Source: Candidatus Melainabacteria bacterium
Lineage (GTDB): Bacteria; Cyanobacteriota; Vampirovibrionia; Obscuribacterales; Obscuribacteraceae
DNA: 64,000 bases
Direction of reading: 5' to 3'
Assembly: GCA_027451745.1 (NCBI GenBank)
Contig: DAIDIP010000010.1
Span: 1-64,000 of the forward strand
The stretch's first letter is position 1. Each line of letters starts with the position of its first letter. The notes below the pieces were generated by a model. That model was not told the DNA's origin and searched no databases. It saw nothing but the letters and a program-made list of their open reading frames with translations. A program made the position numbers and the translations under genes. Shown piece by piece: positions 19,578-27,826 of the stretch.

Positions 19578-21149
19578 ATGGCAGTTTTCCTGGGCATTGA
19601 CATAGGCACCTCTTCTACAAAAACACTGGCAGTTGATGAATCGGGCAAAATATTAGCCGAAGCAAATAGCAGCTATCCTTGCCATCATCTACAGGCATTG
19701 TGGAGCGAGCAAGATCCAGAAGACTGGTGGCAAGCCACTATCACCACTATTCAAGCGGTGATGAAACAAGCCAATTTAAAACCTGATTCTGTAAAAGCTA
19801 TTGGTTTATCGGGTCAAATGCATGGAGCTGTATTTTTAGACGAACACAATAAAGTTATAAGACCAGCAATTCTTTGGAATGATCAACGCACATTTCAAGA
19901 ATGCGAACAAATTGAACGCTTAACGGGCGGCCGCGCAAAGCTCATTAAACTTGTCGCAAATCCGGCTTTAACAGGTTTTACTGCTCCAAAAATTCTTTGG
20001 TTGCGCAATCATGAGCCTAAAAACTTTGACAAATTGCGCAAAGTATTACTGCCCAAAGATGAAATACGCAGACGTCTAACTGGTGAATTTGCTACAGATG
20101 TAAGTGATGCCAGCGGAATGTTATTGCTTGATGTAGCCAAACGTACATGGTCAAAAGAGTTATTAACCATGTTAGATCTAGATGCAAAGTTATTTGCCCG
20201 ATGCTATGAATCGCAAGAAATAACAGGACAATTAACGCAAGAAGTTGCTCAATTGTTAGGATTAACTACAAAGTGTGTGGTTGTTGGTGGGGCGGGAGAT
20301 TGTGCAGCTGGTGCTGTTGGCAATGGTATTGTCAAACACGGATTATTGTCTACGTCTATTGGTACATCTGGCGTGGTTTTTGTTCATAGCGACAAAATGG
20401 AAATTGATCCAGCCGGACGTTTGCATACTTTTTGTCATGCAGTGCCTGGCAAATGGCATATGATGGGAGTGAATTTATCAAGTGGTGGTTCGTTAGAATG
20501 GTTCTCCAAAAAACTTTGTCAATTTGAAATTGAAACAGAAGCCTTCGGCAAAGACAAAACATTTGAAAAGTTAGTCAGTGAAGCAGAAGTTGTGCCAGCT
20601 GGCAGTGAAGGGTTATTTTTCTTGCCATATTTGTCAGGCGAAAGAACACCACATGCAGACCCCGATGCTAGGGGATGTTTTATAGGACTAAGTTTAAAAC
20701 ATGGACGTGGGCATATGACGCGCTCAATATTAGAAGGGGTTGCTTATTCTTTGCGAGACAGTCTAGAGATTATCAAAGAAATGGGTGTACCAATAGATGA
20801 AATTCGTGCTGGTGGCGGAGGTGCACAAAGTCCATTGTGGCGCCAGATAGAAGCCGATGTGTTTGCGTGTGATGTAGTTAGCCTAAAGGCAGAAAAAGGA
20901 TCAGCCTTTGGTGCTGCATTACTAGCCACTGTGGGTGGTGGCGCATATAAATCTATTGAAGAAGCATGTGAAGCGACAATTGAAGTTGTAAGTAAGACGA
21001 ACTTTGATAAAGAAGCTGCAAAGACCTATCAACGCGGTTTTAGTATTTATCAAGACCTTTATCATAGTTTGAAAAATGATTTTAAGCGCATAGGACAAAT
21101 GACAAAAGATTTGCAGCATAAACATCCAGAGAAAGTCGCTGTAAAGTAG
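19578..21149 (+). CDS. xylB: Xylulokinase
   Basis: A 523-residue FGGY-family sugar kinase that phosphorylates D-xylulose to xylulose 5-phosphate. I chose the ATG at 19578 because GAGGGG lies just upstream and the protein then begins with the family's ATP-site strand GIDIGTSSTK. Further family signatures are LSGQMHG (near residue 74), ILWNDQRT, LLPKDEIRRRLTG, GGAGDCAAGAVGNG, and the C-terminal FGGY motif region IRAGGGGAQSPLWRQIEADVF. Length is normal for XylB. It lies upstream of xylA with a 114-base gap, together a complete xylose-entry route; no transporter or XylR regulator is visible nearby. Confidence 0.92.
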   Translation: MAVFLGIDIGTSSTKTLAVDESGKILAEANSSYPCHHLQALWSEQDPEDWWQATITTIQAVMKQANLKPDSVKAIGLSGQMHGAVFLDEHNKVIRPAILWNDQRTFQECEQIERLTGGRAKLIKLVANPALTGFTAPKILWLRNHEPKNFDKLRKVLLPKDEIRRRLTGEFATDVSDASGMLLLDVAKRTWSKELLTMLDLDAKLFARCYESQEITGQLTQEVAQLLGLTTKCVVVGGAGDCAAGAVGNGIVKHGLLSTSIGTSGVVFVHSDKMEIDPAGRLHTFCHAVPGKWHMMGVNLSSGGSLEWFSKKLCQFEIETEAFGKDKTFEKLVSEAEVVPAGSEGLFFLPYLSGERTPHADPDARGCFIGLSLKHGRGHMTRSILEGVAYSLRDSLEIIKEMGVPIDEIRAGGGGAQSPLWRQIEADVFACDVVSLKAEKGSAFGAALLATVGGGAYKSIEEACEATIEVVSKTNFDKEAAKTYQRGFSIYQDLYHSLKNDFKRIGQMTKDLQHKHPEKVAVK

Positions 21150-21263
21150 TTCGATAGTTTTAAATGCAATTTAGGCTAATTAAATTTGTTGCATCTGGGC
21201 AATTGTTAAGCAATAAGCAAGATAGAATATTGACGCTTATTCCATCCCAGTGAGGCAAATAAA

Positions 21264-22502
21264 ATGACTAAAGTAATTGCTGATCAATTTACCCCTAAAA
21301 AGGAAGACCGTTTTACGTTCGGACTATGGACTGTCGGTAATCGTGGTGGAGACCCATTTGGTGATCGGGTAAGGACAGCATTAGCGCCACCATATATAGT
21401 GAAGAAACTTTCCGAGCTTGGTGCATATGGTGTAAATTTACATGACAATGACTTAGTGCCATTTGATGCTACGCCAGCTGAAACAGACAAAATCGTAGCT
21501 GAGTTTAAAAAAGCATTGAAAGACTATGATATGAAAGTGCCAATGGCTACGGTCAATCTTTTTTATCATCCGATTTTCCGTGATGGTGCTTTTACTGCCA
21601 GCAATGCCAAAATAAGAGCTTTCGCTATACAAAAAACCATGAAAGCCATGGACCTGGGCGCCGATCTAGGCGCATCAGTTTTTGTGCTTTGGGGTGGAAG
21701 AGAAGGTGTTGAAGTAGACGCAAGCAAAAATGCTTTGGATGCCCTTAAATGGTACAGAGAAGGCATAAATTATTTGTGCGAATACAATGCTGAACAAAAA
21801 TACAATTTCAAATTTGCTTTAGAAGCTAAACCAAACGAACCACGCGGTGATATTTATTTAGCCACAACCGGTCACATGCTTGCTTTTATTGAAACCCTGG
21901 ATCAGCCAAAAATGGTAGGCGTAAACCCAGAAGTGGCCCATGAACAAATGAGTGGTCTCAATTTCTATCATGGCATTGCCCAAGCAATTGATGCAGGCAA
22001 GTTGTATCACATTGATTTAAATGATCAAAAACCTGGTCGCTACGATCAAGACTTACGTTTTGGCAGTGAAAGCATTAAGCCTATGTTCCATTTGGTCAGA
22101 CTATTAGAAGAGTCTGGCTATAAAGGCTCACTGCACTTTGATGCCCATGCTTATCGCACTGAAGACGAAGAAGGTGTCTGGTCATTCGCTCTAGGTTGCA
22201 TGCGTACTTACAATATTCTGAAAGAAAAAGCACGCCAATTTGCTGGCGATCCAGAGATTCAAGAATTGCTTAGAGATATAAAAGCTGCTGGTGGTACTGA
22301 TGAATATGGCTTAAATAAATACAGTAAAGATAAAGCAAGCAAACTCAAGGCTGCCACTTTTGATACTGAAGCATTGGCTAAACGTGGTTTGCCTTATGAA
22401 AAATTAGATCAGCTTACAACTGAGTTAATACTTGGTGTGCGCGGAAGCGCTGCAAATTCAGATCAATTGAGATCTCAAGTTAAAGCCGGAGCCAGAGTGT
22501 AG
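21264..22502 (+). CDS. xylA: Xylose isomerase (class I, actinobacterial type)
   Basis: A 412-residue metal-dependent TIM-barrel enzyme converting D-xylose to D-xylulose. The N-terminus [18 protein letters not shown] and the length are of the short class I type known from Streptomyces and relatives, not the longer E. coli type. Visible active-site residues are His60 and Asp63 (LHDNDL), Glu187 and Lys189 (EAKPNEP), Glu223 and His226 (NPEVAHEQ), Asp251, Asp261 and Asp263, and Asp293. The GTGAGG site upstream supports the ATG. It partners the preceding xylB. The actinobacterial-type sequence in this background suggests past transfer. Confidence 0.94.
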   Translation: MTKVIADQFTPKKEDRFTFGLWTVGNRGGDPFGDRVRTALAPPYIVKKLSELGAYGVNLHDNDLVPFDATPAETDKIVAEFKKALKDYDMKVPMATVNLFYHPIFRDGAFTASNAKIRAFAIQKTMKAMDLGADLGASVFVLWGGREGVEVDASKNALDALKWYREGINYLCEYNAEQKYNFKFALEAKPNEPRGDIYLATTGHMLAFIETLDQPKMVGVNPEVAHEQMSGLNFYHGIAQAIDAGKLYHIDLNDQKPGRYDQDLRFGSESIKPMFHLVRLLEESGYKGSLHFDAHAYRTEDEEGVWSFALGCMRTYNILKEKARQFAGDPEIQELLRDIKAAGGTDEYGLNKYSKDKASKLKAATFDTEALAKRGLPYEKLDQLTTELILGVRGSAANSDQLRSQVKAGARV

Positions 22503-22506
22503 TGGA

Positions 22507-22773
22507 TTATTCGTAGTGTGTCCACATACGCAAAACTTTAACTGTATGTTCTCGCTTTAAGACCTGATACACCAATCGATGCTTTATATTTATCCGACGC
22601 GAATAAGCGCCGGTAAGGTCGCCTGCGAGTTTTTCGTAAGGAGGAGGTTTGGAGAAAGGATCTTTACTTAAAAGGCTGATCAATTGCTTTGCTTTTTCTT
22701 GCAGCTTAGCTCGCGAAAGCTTTTTAGCATCTTTGACAGCCGCAGCTGTATAAACAATTTTCCAATCTACCAT
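22507..22773 (-). CDS. yoeB: YoeB/Txe-family mRNA interferase toxin
   Basis: An 88-residue protein of the RelE superfamily. It has the YoeB pattern: WKIVYTAAAVKDAKKL at the start, FSKPPPYEKLAGDLTGAYSRRINIKHRLVY in the middle (acidic and Arg catalytic positions), and the C-terminal HYE tail, where the His-Tyr pair completes the active site. Such toxins cleave mRNA in the ribosomal A site. It overlaps the upstream yefM-like antitoxin gene by 7 bases and ends 4 bases from the convergent xylA stop. Confidence 0.88.
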   Translation of the reverse strand: MVDWKIVYTAAAVKDAKKLSRAKLQEKAKQLISLLSKDPFSKPPPYEKLAGDLTGAYSRRINIKHRLVYQVLKREHTVKVLRMWTHYE

Positions 22774-23009
22774 TGAAGAGTCTTTTCACACTCTTCAACA
22801 GGTGTTTTCATGCCTTCAACAATAGATTCTCTCATTCCAGGCACAGATAAGAGATAAAGCGTTTCTTCTACCGCGCGCCATTCATCCTCGCCGATAATCA
22901 CAGCATTGCCACGCTTGCCCGTAATCATGATTGGTTCGTGCGTTTGTGCTGCCTCGTCTACTAATTTGTATAAATTATCCCTGGCTTCGCTAACACGCAT
23001 ACTACGCAT
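22767..23009 (-). CDS. yefM: YefM/Phd-family antitoxin
   Basis: An 80-residue antitoxin and autorepressor. The N-terminal Phd/YefM DNA-binding fold is clear: MRVSEARDNLYKLVDEA, HEPIMITGKRGNAVIIGEDEWRAVEETLYLLSVPGMRESI. The acidic C-terminal tail (VEECEKTLQW) would occlude YoeB. I chose the second ATG because GGAG then sits 8 bases upstream; starting two codons earlier is also possible. It is co-transcribed with yoeB, with a paired CGTACG operator just upstream. Confidence 0.88.
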   Translation of the reverse strand: MRSMRVSEARDNLYKLVDEAAQTHEPIMITGKRGNAVIIGEDEWRAVEETLYLLSVPGMRESIVEGMKTPVEECEKTLQW

Positions 23010-23030
23010 AATCATATCTCCATCACTTTA

Positions 23031-23055
23031 AATAGCGTACGCTATTTCGTACGCT
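23031..23055. promoter_or_regulatory. YefM-type operator: two CGTACG palindromes
   Basis: A perfect palindrome AATAGCGTACGCTATT (23031-23046) is followed by a second, shorter CGTACG core (23048-23053), with centres 12 bases apart. The pair of long and short palindromes just upstream of the antitoxin start matches the known YefM-YoeB operator plan, although the core here is CGTACG rather than TGTACA. Confidence 0.65.
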
Positions 23056-23080
23056 CAGTCAAATTAATAAGAGCGAATCA

Positions 23081-23108
23081 AAGATCTAGCGCAGTTGCGC
23101 TAGATCTT
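23081..23108. repeat. TAGCGC-type short palindrome, copy 1
   Basis: A perfect 13-bp inverted repeat with a 2-base centre: arms AAGATCTAGCGCA and TGCGCTAGATCTT. This is the longest member of the repeat family found beside the GC-rich islets. It lies about 400 bases upstream of the islet gene at 23508. Confidence 0.75.
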
Positions 23109-23507
23109 AAAGGAAAGATTAATGTGCAAAAAAGCAATGAGTTTAGACTAAGTTTTGAATTGGCGCAAAGCCTTGGCTTCTGGGTATGAGCTGCAGGTGG
23201 CAGCTTCCGCATGCTTACAAGCGCACTTATGCTTCCTGGTTGATTCCAATCCAAGAGTTTAGTAGTTCGAGAAGTATTGATTTAGACTTTTCTTTTATGA
23301 GAGTTTAAAGATGTTTTTATCGCGTCCCTTTCCATCGGTCGGCATCATTTAATTACTGCTTCCGCAACTTCAGCATGCATCTTGCATCTATTGCAAGATG
23401 AGAAAGGAGGGCTTCGGAGTTGATAGTAGGCGAGATTCTCAGCAACGAGCGTAATTAGTAGTTGAGTCGGATGACCCCAAGGCTGCTAACTAGAAAGGAT
23501 GGCGGCT
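23109..23507. other. Non-coding leader of islet A
   Basis: No gene seen. The stretch holds small hairpins (CATCTTGC...GCAAGATG near 23380-23402) and GAAAGGAGG at 23402-23410, followed by a TTG-initiated 12-codon frame that is too short to call. Composition shifts from AT-rich to GC-richer towards the islet gene. Confidence 0.4.
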
Positions 23508-23789
23508 ATGTGGGACTCTGTTCTGTCCGGATTGCGCGAGTGGGAAGAGGAGACCGTGGGAGTGATCAGCGAGGCGTTCAAGTACCAGCGGCGACATGGT
23601 ATCGTCTTCGCAGCGATCATCGCTGTGGTGGTCGCGGTGCTCCTGCTTTCGCTGCAACTCATTCTCCTTACAGGCAAAGTCATCGGGCTGGTCATCCTGG
23701 CAGTCATTTGGGTCGCCAGCGCGAGCTACAGTCGTTACGGAACCCAGTCGGGGAGTGAGTTACACCCGGCTCGGCATCGCCACTCATAA
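23508..23789 (+). CDS. Small single-span membrane protein (islet A)
   Basis: A 93-residue protein. I chose the ATG at 23508 because GAAAGG lies 8 bases upstream; an in-frame ATG three codons earlier touches that site. After an amphipathic N-terminus (MWDSVLSGLREWEEETVGVISEAFKYQRRHG) comes a 35-residue very hydrophobic span, probably one or two membrane helices, and a short hydrophilic tail. GC-rich codons differ from the neighbouring yefM and DUF4388-like genes. It stands alone between a TAGCGC palindrome and a strong terminator. No family recognised. Confidence 0.6.
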   Translation: MWDSVLSGLREWEEETVGVISEAFKYQRRHGIVFAAIIAVVVAVLLLSLQLILLTGKVIGLVILAVIWVASASYSRYGTQSGSELHPARHRHS

Positions 23790-23860
23790 GTGCATCCATG
23801 CGCAACTCATCATGAACAGCGTGGGCACTAACAAGATCGCAGGAAGCAAAGGACACCCTG

Positions 23861-23910
23861 GGTCGCCATCATCATGAAGAGCGATGGCGACCTTCACTTT
23901 TCACTTTTTT
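23861..23910 (+). terminator. Intrinsic terminator of islet A
   Basis: A 10-bp stem, GGTCGCCATC with GATGGCGACC, followed on the plus strand by a T-rich stretch (TTCACTTTTCACTTTTTT). It serves the small membrane protein gene. Confidence 0.75.
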
Positions 23911-24006
23911 GACAAGTCGAAAGGAGGAATTGGAAAGCGCGCAGTCCGAAGACTAACACTTTCGTCCAGAGTCTCTAATTCTTTTTGTATTTCTTGTGCT
24001 TTTGTT

Positions 24007-24960
24007 TTATGGACGAACAGCAAAGCTACCAATTACACTCAAACGATTGAGAAATCTATGATGAGTTCGTGTCACTTTAGGCAAGAATTTGTCCATTTGA
24101 ATTATATTGGCTGAGCCAGTAAAGCCCGACATACGCTCTCTGTCCATGCGCAATAAATAGAAAATATTCAACACATCATATTTGTCTGTAGATTTAGATT
24201 TGCTGAAGTCTCTATCACCCAATCCAGACAAACTGAATGAATATTGATTGACTTCAACCACATTTTGGCATGGCAAAATACAAGCTTGAATGCGTTGATC
24301 AGGCTTCTTGTTGAGATATTTATAAACAGTGGCTAGGTCTGGTTGCAGCCATCCTTTAACGCTGCAGTGAATGCCAACCATTTTGCCTGCAAAAATATAG
24401 ACCATATAAGTTGAATCGTCTTTTTTGTCAGTCATAACTATGCAGCCTGGCACATTTGATTCAACAAGTTGAGCCAACACTTCATCAAAGAATTTGGTGG
24501 GCGGCATATCTGGCTCTTCAAATGTTGGTCCATGAAATAACGATGATGCAGCAATAACAAGCTCATCTTTTAATCCGTAAACGTCAACTGTTTTTTTATT
24601 GCCTTGTAAATCTCTCAATGCCCGCTCATAAGCTTGATTTTCAAAAAGATAGTTTTTAAGATTTTTTTGTCCGTACATACAACCAAGGATGCGCCCACGG
24701 AAAATAAGAATGCCTGAGCGCGATTTGCTTTTATCAGATTGAATGATAAGACAGCCAGATTTTTGATTAGCTTCTAAGGACAAAAGTAAATTACTGTAGC
24801 CATTAATAGACGCGCCTTTTAAAAGAACATCTGCGGTCGTTTGTGGTGCAGGCAATAAATTGGTGGCTCTGCGGCTGATTCCCCAATAAGGAGTACTTTT
24901 AGAAAGTTGTTTTTTCAAGCGTCTTCTAAAGATTTTGACTTTTTCAGAAGTAAATATCAT
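24007..24960 (-). CDS. DUF4388-like (PATAN-type) protein
   Basis: A 317-residue protein. I chose the ATG at 24960 because GGAG lies 7 bases upstream; a TTG 24 codons earlier would add a hydrophobic stretch but has no such site. Residues about 50-105 (GYSNLLLSLEANQKSGCLIIQSDKSKSRSGILIFRGRILGCMYGQKNL) follow the DUF4388 pattern: 'L..LL..L..N.KSG.L.V' then a strand pair with GRI. A second, weaker copy of that fold may lie near residues 165-235 (FDEVLAQLVESNVPGCIVMTDK...YIFAGKMVGIH). Such domains occur in cyanobacterial and myxobacterial signalling proteins. The gene has an 11-bp-repeat operator, linking it to the giant-protein regulon. Confidence 0.65.
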   Translation of the reverse strand: MIFTSEKVKIFRRRLKKQLSKSTPYWGISRRATNLLPAPQTTADVLLKGASINGYSNLLLSLEANQKSGCLIIQSDKSKSRSGILIFRGRILGCMYGQKNLKNYLFENQAYERALRDLQGNKKTVDVYGLKDELVIAASSLFHGPTFEEPDMPPTKFFDEVLAQLVESNVPGCIVMTDKKDDSTYMVYIFAGKMVGIHCSVKGWLQPDLATVYKYLNKKPDQRIQACILPCQNVVEVNQYSFSLSGLGDRDFSKSKSTDKYDVLNIFYLLRMDRERMSGFTGSANIIQMDKFLPKVTRTHHRFLNRLSVIGSFAVRP

Positions 24961-25101
24961 ATATGTGTCTCCAACAAAGAGTATGGAATAGTAAGTAATT
25001 GAGCCGCCCAGAAGGAGCGTCAAAAGAACCAATCAAAAGGACTAAATAGTAAGTTCTCCAATAAGGGAGTATTTATGACTTCTATAGAAATTCTAAATGT
25101 C

Positions 25102-25123
25102 AAGAATGAGATATTTGTGAGAA
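25102..25123 (-). promoter_or_regulatory. Operator: 11-bp direct repeat (TCTCACA box), site 5
   Basis: On the minus strand TCTCACAAAT is followed by ATCTCATTCTT, then GACATTTAG and TCTATAGAA. The core matches site 3 almost base for base. It lies about 140 bases upstream of the chosen DUF4388-like start. Confidence 0.68.
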
Positions 25124-25125
25124 AA

Positions 25126-25145
25126 AGCTAGCGCCAGCTAAGCTA
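25126..25145. repeat. TAGCGC-type short palindrome, copy 2
   Basis: AGCTAGCGCCAGCTAAGCTA, an imperfect inverted repeat directly beside operator site 5 and 45 bases before the islet B terminator. Unlike most copies, it lies at the 3' side of the nearest islet gene. Confidence 0.5.
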
Positions 25146-25189
25146 TATGTAAAAGTCAAGAGAAAGACTAGAAAGTGAAAAAGGTCGAA

Positions 25190-25230
25190 AAGGCAGTAAG
25201 CGCACCAGAGATGGTCACGCTTACTGCCTT
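25190..25230 (-). terminator. Intrinsic terminator of islet B
   Basis: A perfect 13-bp stem, AAGGCAGTAAGCG with CGCTTACTGCCTT. On the minus strand a T-rich tail (TTTTCGACCTTTTT) follows. It ends the 306-residue gene. Confidence 0.8.
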
Positions 25231-25285
25231 TTGCTTAAGTATAGCCAGGCTTGATAGGTGTCCGAAGATCAAAGGTCGGTTCGAC

Positions 25286-26206
25286 CTATTTGCTATCCTT
25301 CCAGTCATCGGAAACTGGCGGCGCGTCGAAGTATGTACTGTCCACAGCAAGAACCATAGAGGGATCATCTGGAAAGCCAAACGACTCCCGCCAACGCTCG
25401 AACAACCAATCAAATTCTTCGGCGGTGGCAATCTGTCTGGGACGAGGCATCATCCACTCCCAATCGACCGTGGACCCGTCGCCCTTGGTCATGGGCTCAG
25501 GGGTCTCGCCAATGATCAGGATAGCTTGAGAGCCATTGCCACCTTTCTTGGTGATTGCCTTTCGGGCAACAGCAAGGAATTGATCGAATTTGCCCGCCTC
25601 AAGAAGGAAGCCGATTTCGGCAAAATCGGCTGCACTCAGGTCCATGGTGTCCCTAATTGTTCGTTTGCCGCCGGACCTGATAAGTTCTTGGGCCTCGATT
25701 TCCTCCAGGATGAGAATTGCATTGGGCTTATCGCTACGCCGGTAAGCCACCATCGCCGGCTGCTGCCCAGACTCCTTGATGCAGATGCCAAAGCCCGGCG
25801 GCCATGCGGCTGGGTTGAGAAACAATTCGGCAACCGTGACTTGGCATGTGTCGAAGTCGAGATAGGCCTCCAGTCTGGTCCACTTGGTCATCTTTGCGAT
25901 CAGTGTGTATGACCGCCATCTTCTCTTTCCTTTGAATTGGAGTCCCTTCCAGATTTCTACAATGAAGATTTTCATCTTCTGTTTAAGAGTCTTGATTGGG
26001 TACTCCCTCATGGGGCGCCAGACAAAACTAAAATCGCTTGCATTGTCTGGAGTCTGAATTTGAGACTCGATGCCCTGGACCAACTGTCCAGACTCATAGC
26101 CCCCACGACCGCCCCTGCCTCGATTGAAAGGATCGTTGCCATCGCTGAAACGGTCGTCGAGATTGCCCGTGCCACCCTGACCCGAACCACCAATCTTGTG
26201 AGCCAT
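25286..26206 (-). CDS. Hypothetical protein with Gly/Arg-rich N-terminus (islet B)
   Basis: A 306-residue protein with no recognised domain. Residues 1-40 are Gly/Arg/Asp-rich and probably disordered (GGSGQGGTG, RGRGGRGG). The rest looks globular, with alternating strands and helices. A basic segment near 75-100 (KTLKQKMKIFIVEIWKGLQFKGKRRWRSY) could be amphipathic or nucleic-acid binding. It has no signal peptide. AGGGCAGGAAC precedes the ATG. Codon choice is GC-rich, unlike the backbone genes on both sides, and the gene stands alone with its own terminator. Confidence 0.65.
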   Translation of the reverse strand: MAHKIGGSGQGGTGNLDDRFSDGNDPFNRGRGGRGGYESGQLVQGIESQIQTPDNASDFSFVWRPMREYPIKTLKQKMKIFIVEIWKGLQFKGKRRWRSYTLIAKMTKWTRLEAYLDFDTCQVTVAELFLNPAAWPPGFGICIKESGQQPAMVAYRRSDKPNAILILEEIEAQELIRSGGKRTIRDTMDLSAADFAEIGFLLEAGKFDQFLAVARKAITKKGGNGSQAILIIGETPEPMTKGDGSTVDWEWMMPRPRQIATAEEFDWLFERWRESFGFPDDPSMVLAVDSTYFDAPPVSDDWKDSK

Positions 26207-27152
26207 CTGTGTGTTCCTGCCCTTTGGGCGTTAGAGACGTGAACGGCATATTATTGAGCTGGAGCAAGTTCACAACCAAGTTTTCTTCTCGTCACTCCAA
26301 AAGTAACGATATCGAAAGAAGAAATGGTTGCAAAAATAGCTGCGGCTTAACTTCCAAAGAATGAGTTGTCAGTAAATTCTGTTTATTTGTAGCAAATTGA
26401 GTGGCCAATTAGCAAATGGATAAAAATGGCAGTTAAGGCTTGATGATATGCGACTGCTCCTGCCTCTTTTCACAATCATTAGACTGCCAGGAGAATCTTT
26501 TGAATTAGCCTTATCAATAATTTGGCCAAATAATGGGTCTTTAGAACAATTAAAATCCGCCAATCAGGTAGATTAAATAAACTGCTTTACAAGCGAGTGA
26601 ATTGCGCTAGCCTATATACATTACTAGACTAAGAAGCGCAATGGCGCGAGCTTTCGCGAAGCTATCTACAGTTAGCGTAATTGTAAATTGAACTTTTTAA
26701 TTATTAAACTGTGTCTTAACTCTTATGCACGTCTGTGCGAACCACAAAGCTTGGCAATGACGAAAGTCTCTGCCCGTGGCGAATCGTACTGGTATATATG
26801 AACTGTATGCTGTTTTTGGACACGTTTTTTCGACATACAAATATAAATATTTGCTTGTGATGTCAGCAGTGAAAAATTAAATTGAAAGTGTATTTAACGA
26901 ATTCTTCCGAATTTTACGCAGGACTCTTATTTAGTAGACATCATTCCTAACAGTCATTCTCCACAAACGCTTTTTTAGCGTTGTGAAGAGAACGGCTATT
27001 GAAAGGAGGTCTTGAAGTCTGGTCCGATATACTGCGCATCGGAAAAATAGTTGAGTACGTGGGTAGATTCGAGTGGCGGCATTGTTCGATATGGAATCGA
27101 CAATAACGCTCGAAAACCCGGCTTGAGTGAACATAACTCGGGGATAGCATCA
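26207..27152. other. Long non-coding gap between divergent islets B and C, with TAGCGC repeats
   Basis: AT-rich gap between two divergent GC-rich islet genes; no convincing gene. Two repeat elements lie inside: TGCGCTAGCC at 26603-26612, and a GCGCAATGGCGCGAGCTTTCGCGAAGC-type cluster ending in TTAGCG at 26636-26680. Each could serve as the upstream repeat of one neighbouring islet. GAAAGGAGG at 27000-27008 is followed by a 12-codon TTG frame, as in islet A. A 67-80 codon frame on the minus strand near 26931-27200 has no support. Confidence 0.45.
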
Positions 27153-27593
27153 ATGTCCAAATCGTCTGCACTCGCTCCTTTGGCGGCAATCGCTAAGCTT
27201 CCTGAAATCACGGTTCAACAGCTTCGGGAAGAACTTCAGAGGGCTCAACATGTCCTCTGCAATCTGGTAAGCGCAGGCACACGTGCCTGTGACCGCCTCA
27301 TCCGTGTGGCAGAAGGGATCTATGGCACGATCCACGAACGACTCACAGCGCTTGAGATCGAAGGTCTCGAGCTGCCCTCCTGGGACGCCCATGCCACCCA
27401 CGGCCCGGCCAAGTCTCTCATCCTGACGCTGGATGCCCTCTTTCGGGTTCATCCTCAGGTCCTGCCGCTCTTCCTACCGGTGACCAACGTCGCCATCAAA
27501 GAAAAAGGCGGTTCAACCATGGCGTCCTCGCCTCGATCGGGCAGCTCCGGTCTGGCTGGTCTCACAGCCTCGGATGAGATCTGGGAGCCGTGA
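27153..27593 (+). CDS. Hypothetical helical protein (islet C, gene 1)
   Basis: A 146-residue protein from the ATG at 27153, where GC-rich coding begins; an in-frame ATG at 27051 would add 34 unlikely residues. Helices are predicted by eye through PLAAIAKLPEITVQQLREELQRAQHVLCNLVSAGTRACDRLIRVAEGIYGTIHERL, and the tail is Ser/Gly-rich. No family recognised. It is followed by a 14-bp-stem terminator and then a tRNA gene. Confidence 0.55.
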   Translation: MSKSSALAPLAAIAKLPEITVQQLREELQRAQHVLCNLVSAGTRACDRLIRVAEGIYGTIHERLTALEIEGLELPSWDAHATHGPAKSLILTLDALFRVHPQVLPLFLPVTNVAIKEKGGSTMASSPRSGSSGLAGLTASDEIWEP

Positions 27594-27633
27594 TTGCTCA
27601 GCGGTAATGTGTGACAATCGGTTGTTTCGTCTG

Positions 27634-27667
27634 ATTCGGAAAGACGCCGTGTAGCGTCTTTCCGAAT
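27634..27667 (+). terminator. Long-stem hairpin after islet C gene 1
   Basis: ATTCGGAAAGACGC pairs perfectly with GCGTCTTTCCGAAT (14 bp, 6-base loop). It lies between the 146-residue gene and the tRNA starting 4 bases later. There is no T-run, so it may also act as a processing signal for the tRNA. Confidence 0.6.
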
Positions 27668-27670
27668 ACT

Positions 27671-27745
27671 GGCGCCCTAGCTCAACTGGCAGAGCATCTC
27701 TCCTTGTAAGGGAGAAAGTTGTGGGTTCGAATCCCACGGGTGTCA
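27671..27745 (+). tRNA. tRNA-Thr(TGT)-like
   Basis: 75 nt. The acceptor GGCGCCC pairs with GGGTGTC (two G-U), with discriminator A. T8-A9 and a GCTC/GAGC D-arm follow. The anticodon stem is extended to 6 bp, with loop CTTGTAA giving anticodon TGT. The T-arm is GTGGG TTCGAAT CCCAC. CCA is not encoded. The extra base pair in the anticodon stem is unusual. GTA (Tyr) is the alternative register, but the short variable loop argues against Tyr. Confidence 0.7.
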
Positions 27746-27826
27746 TACCGGATGTTCAATCAATCGGTTGGATCGATGATTGCATCCGGTGTCATGTCAG
27801 AGTTTTCACTTCGAGGTTACATCACG

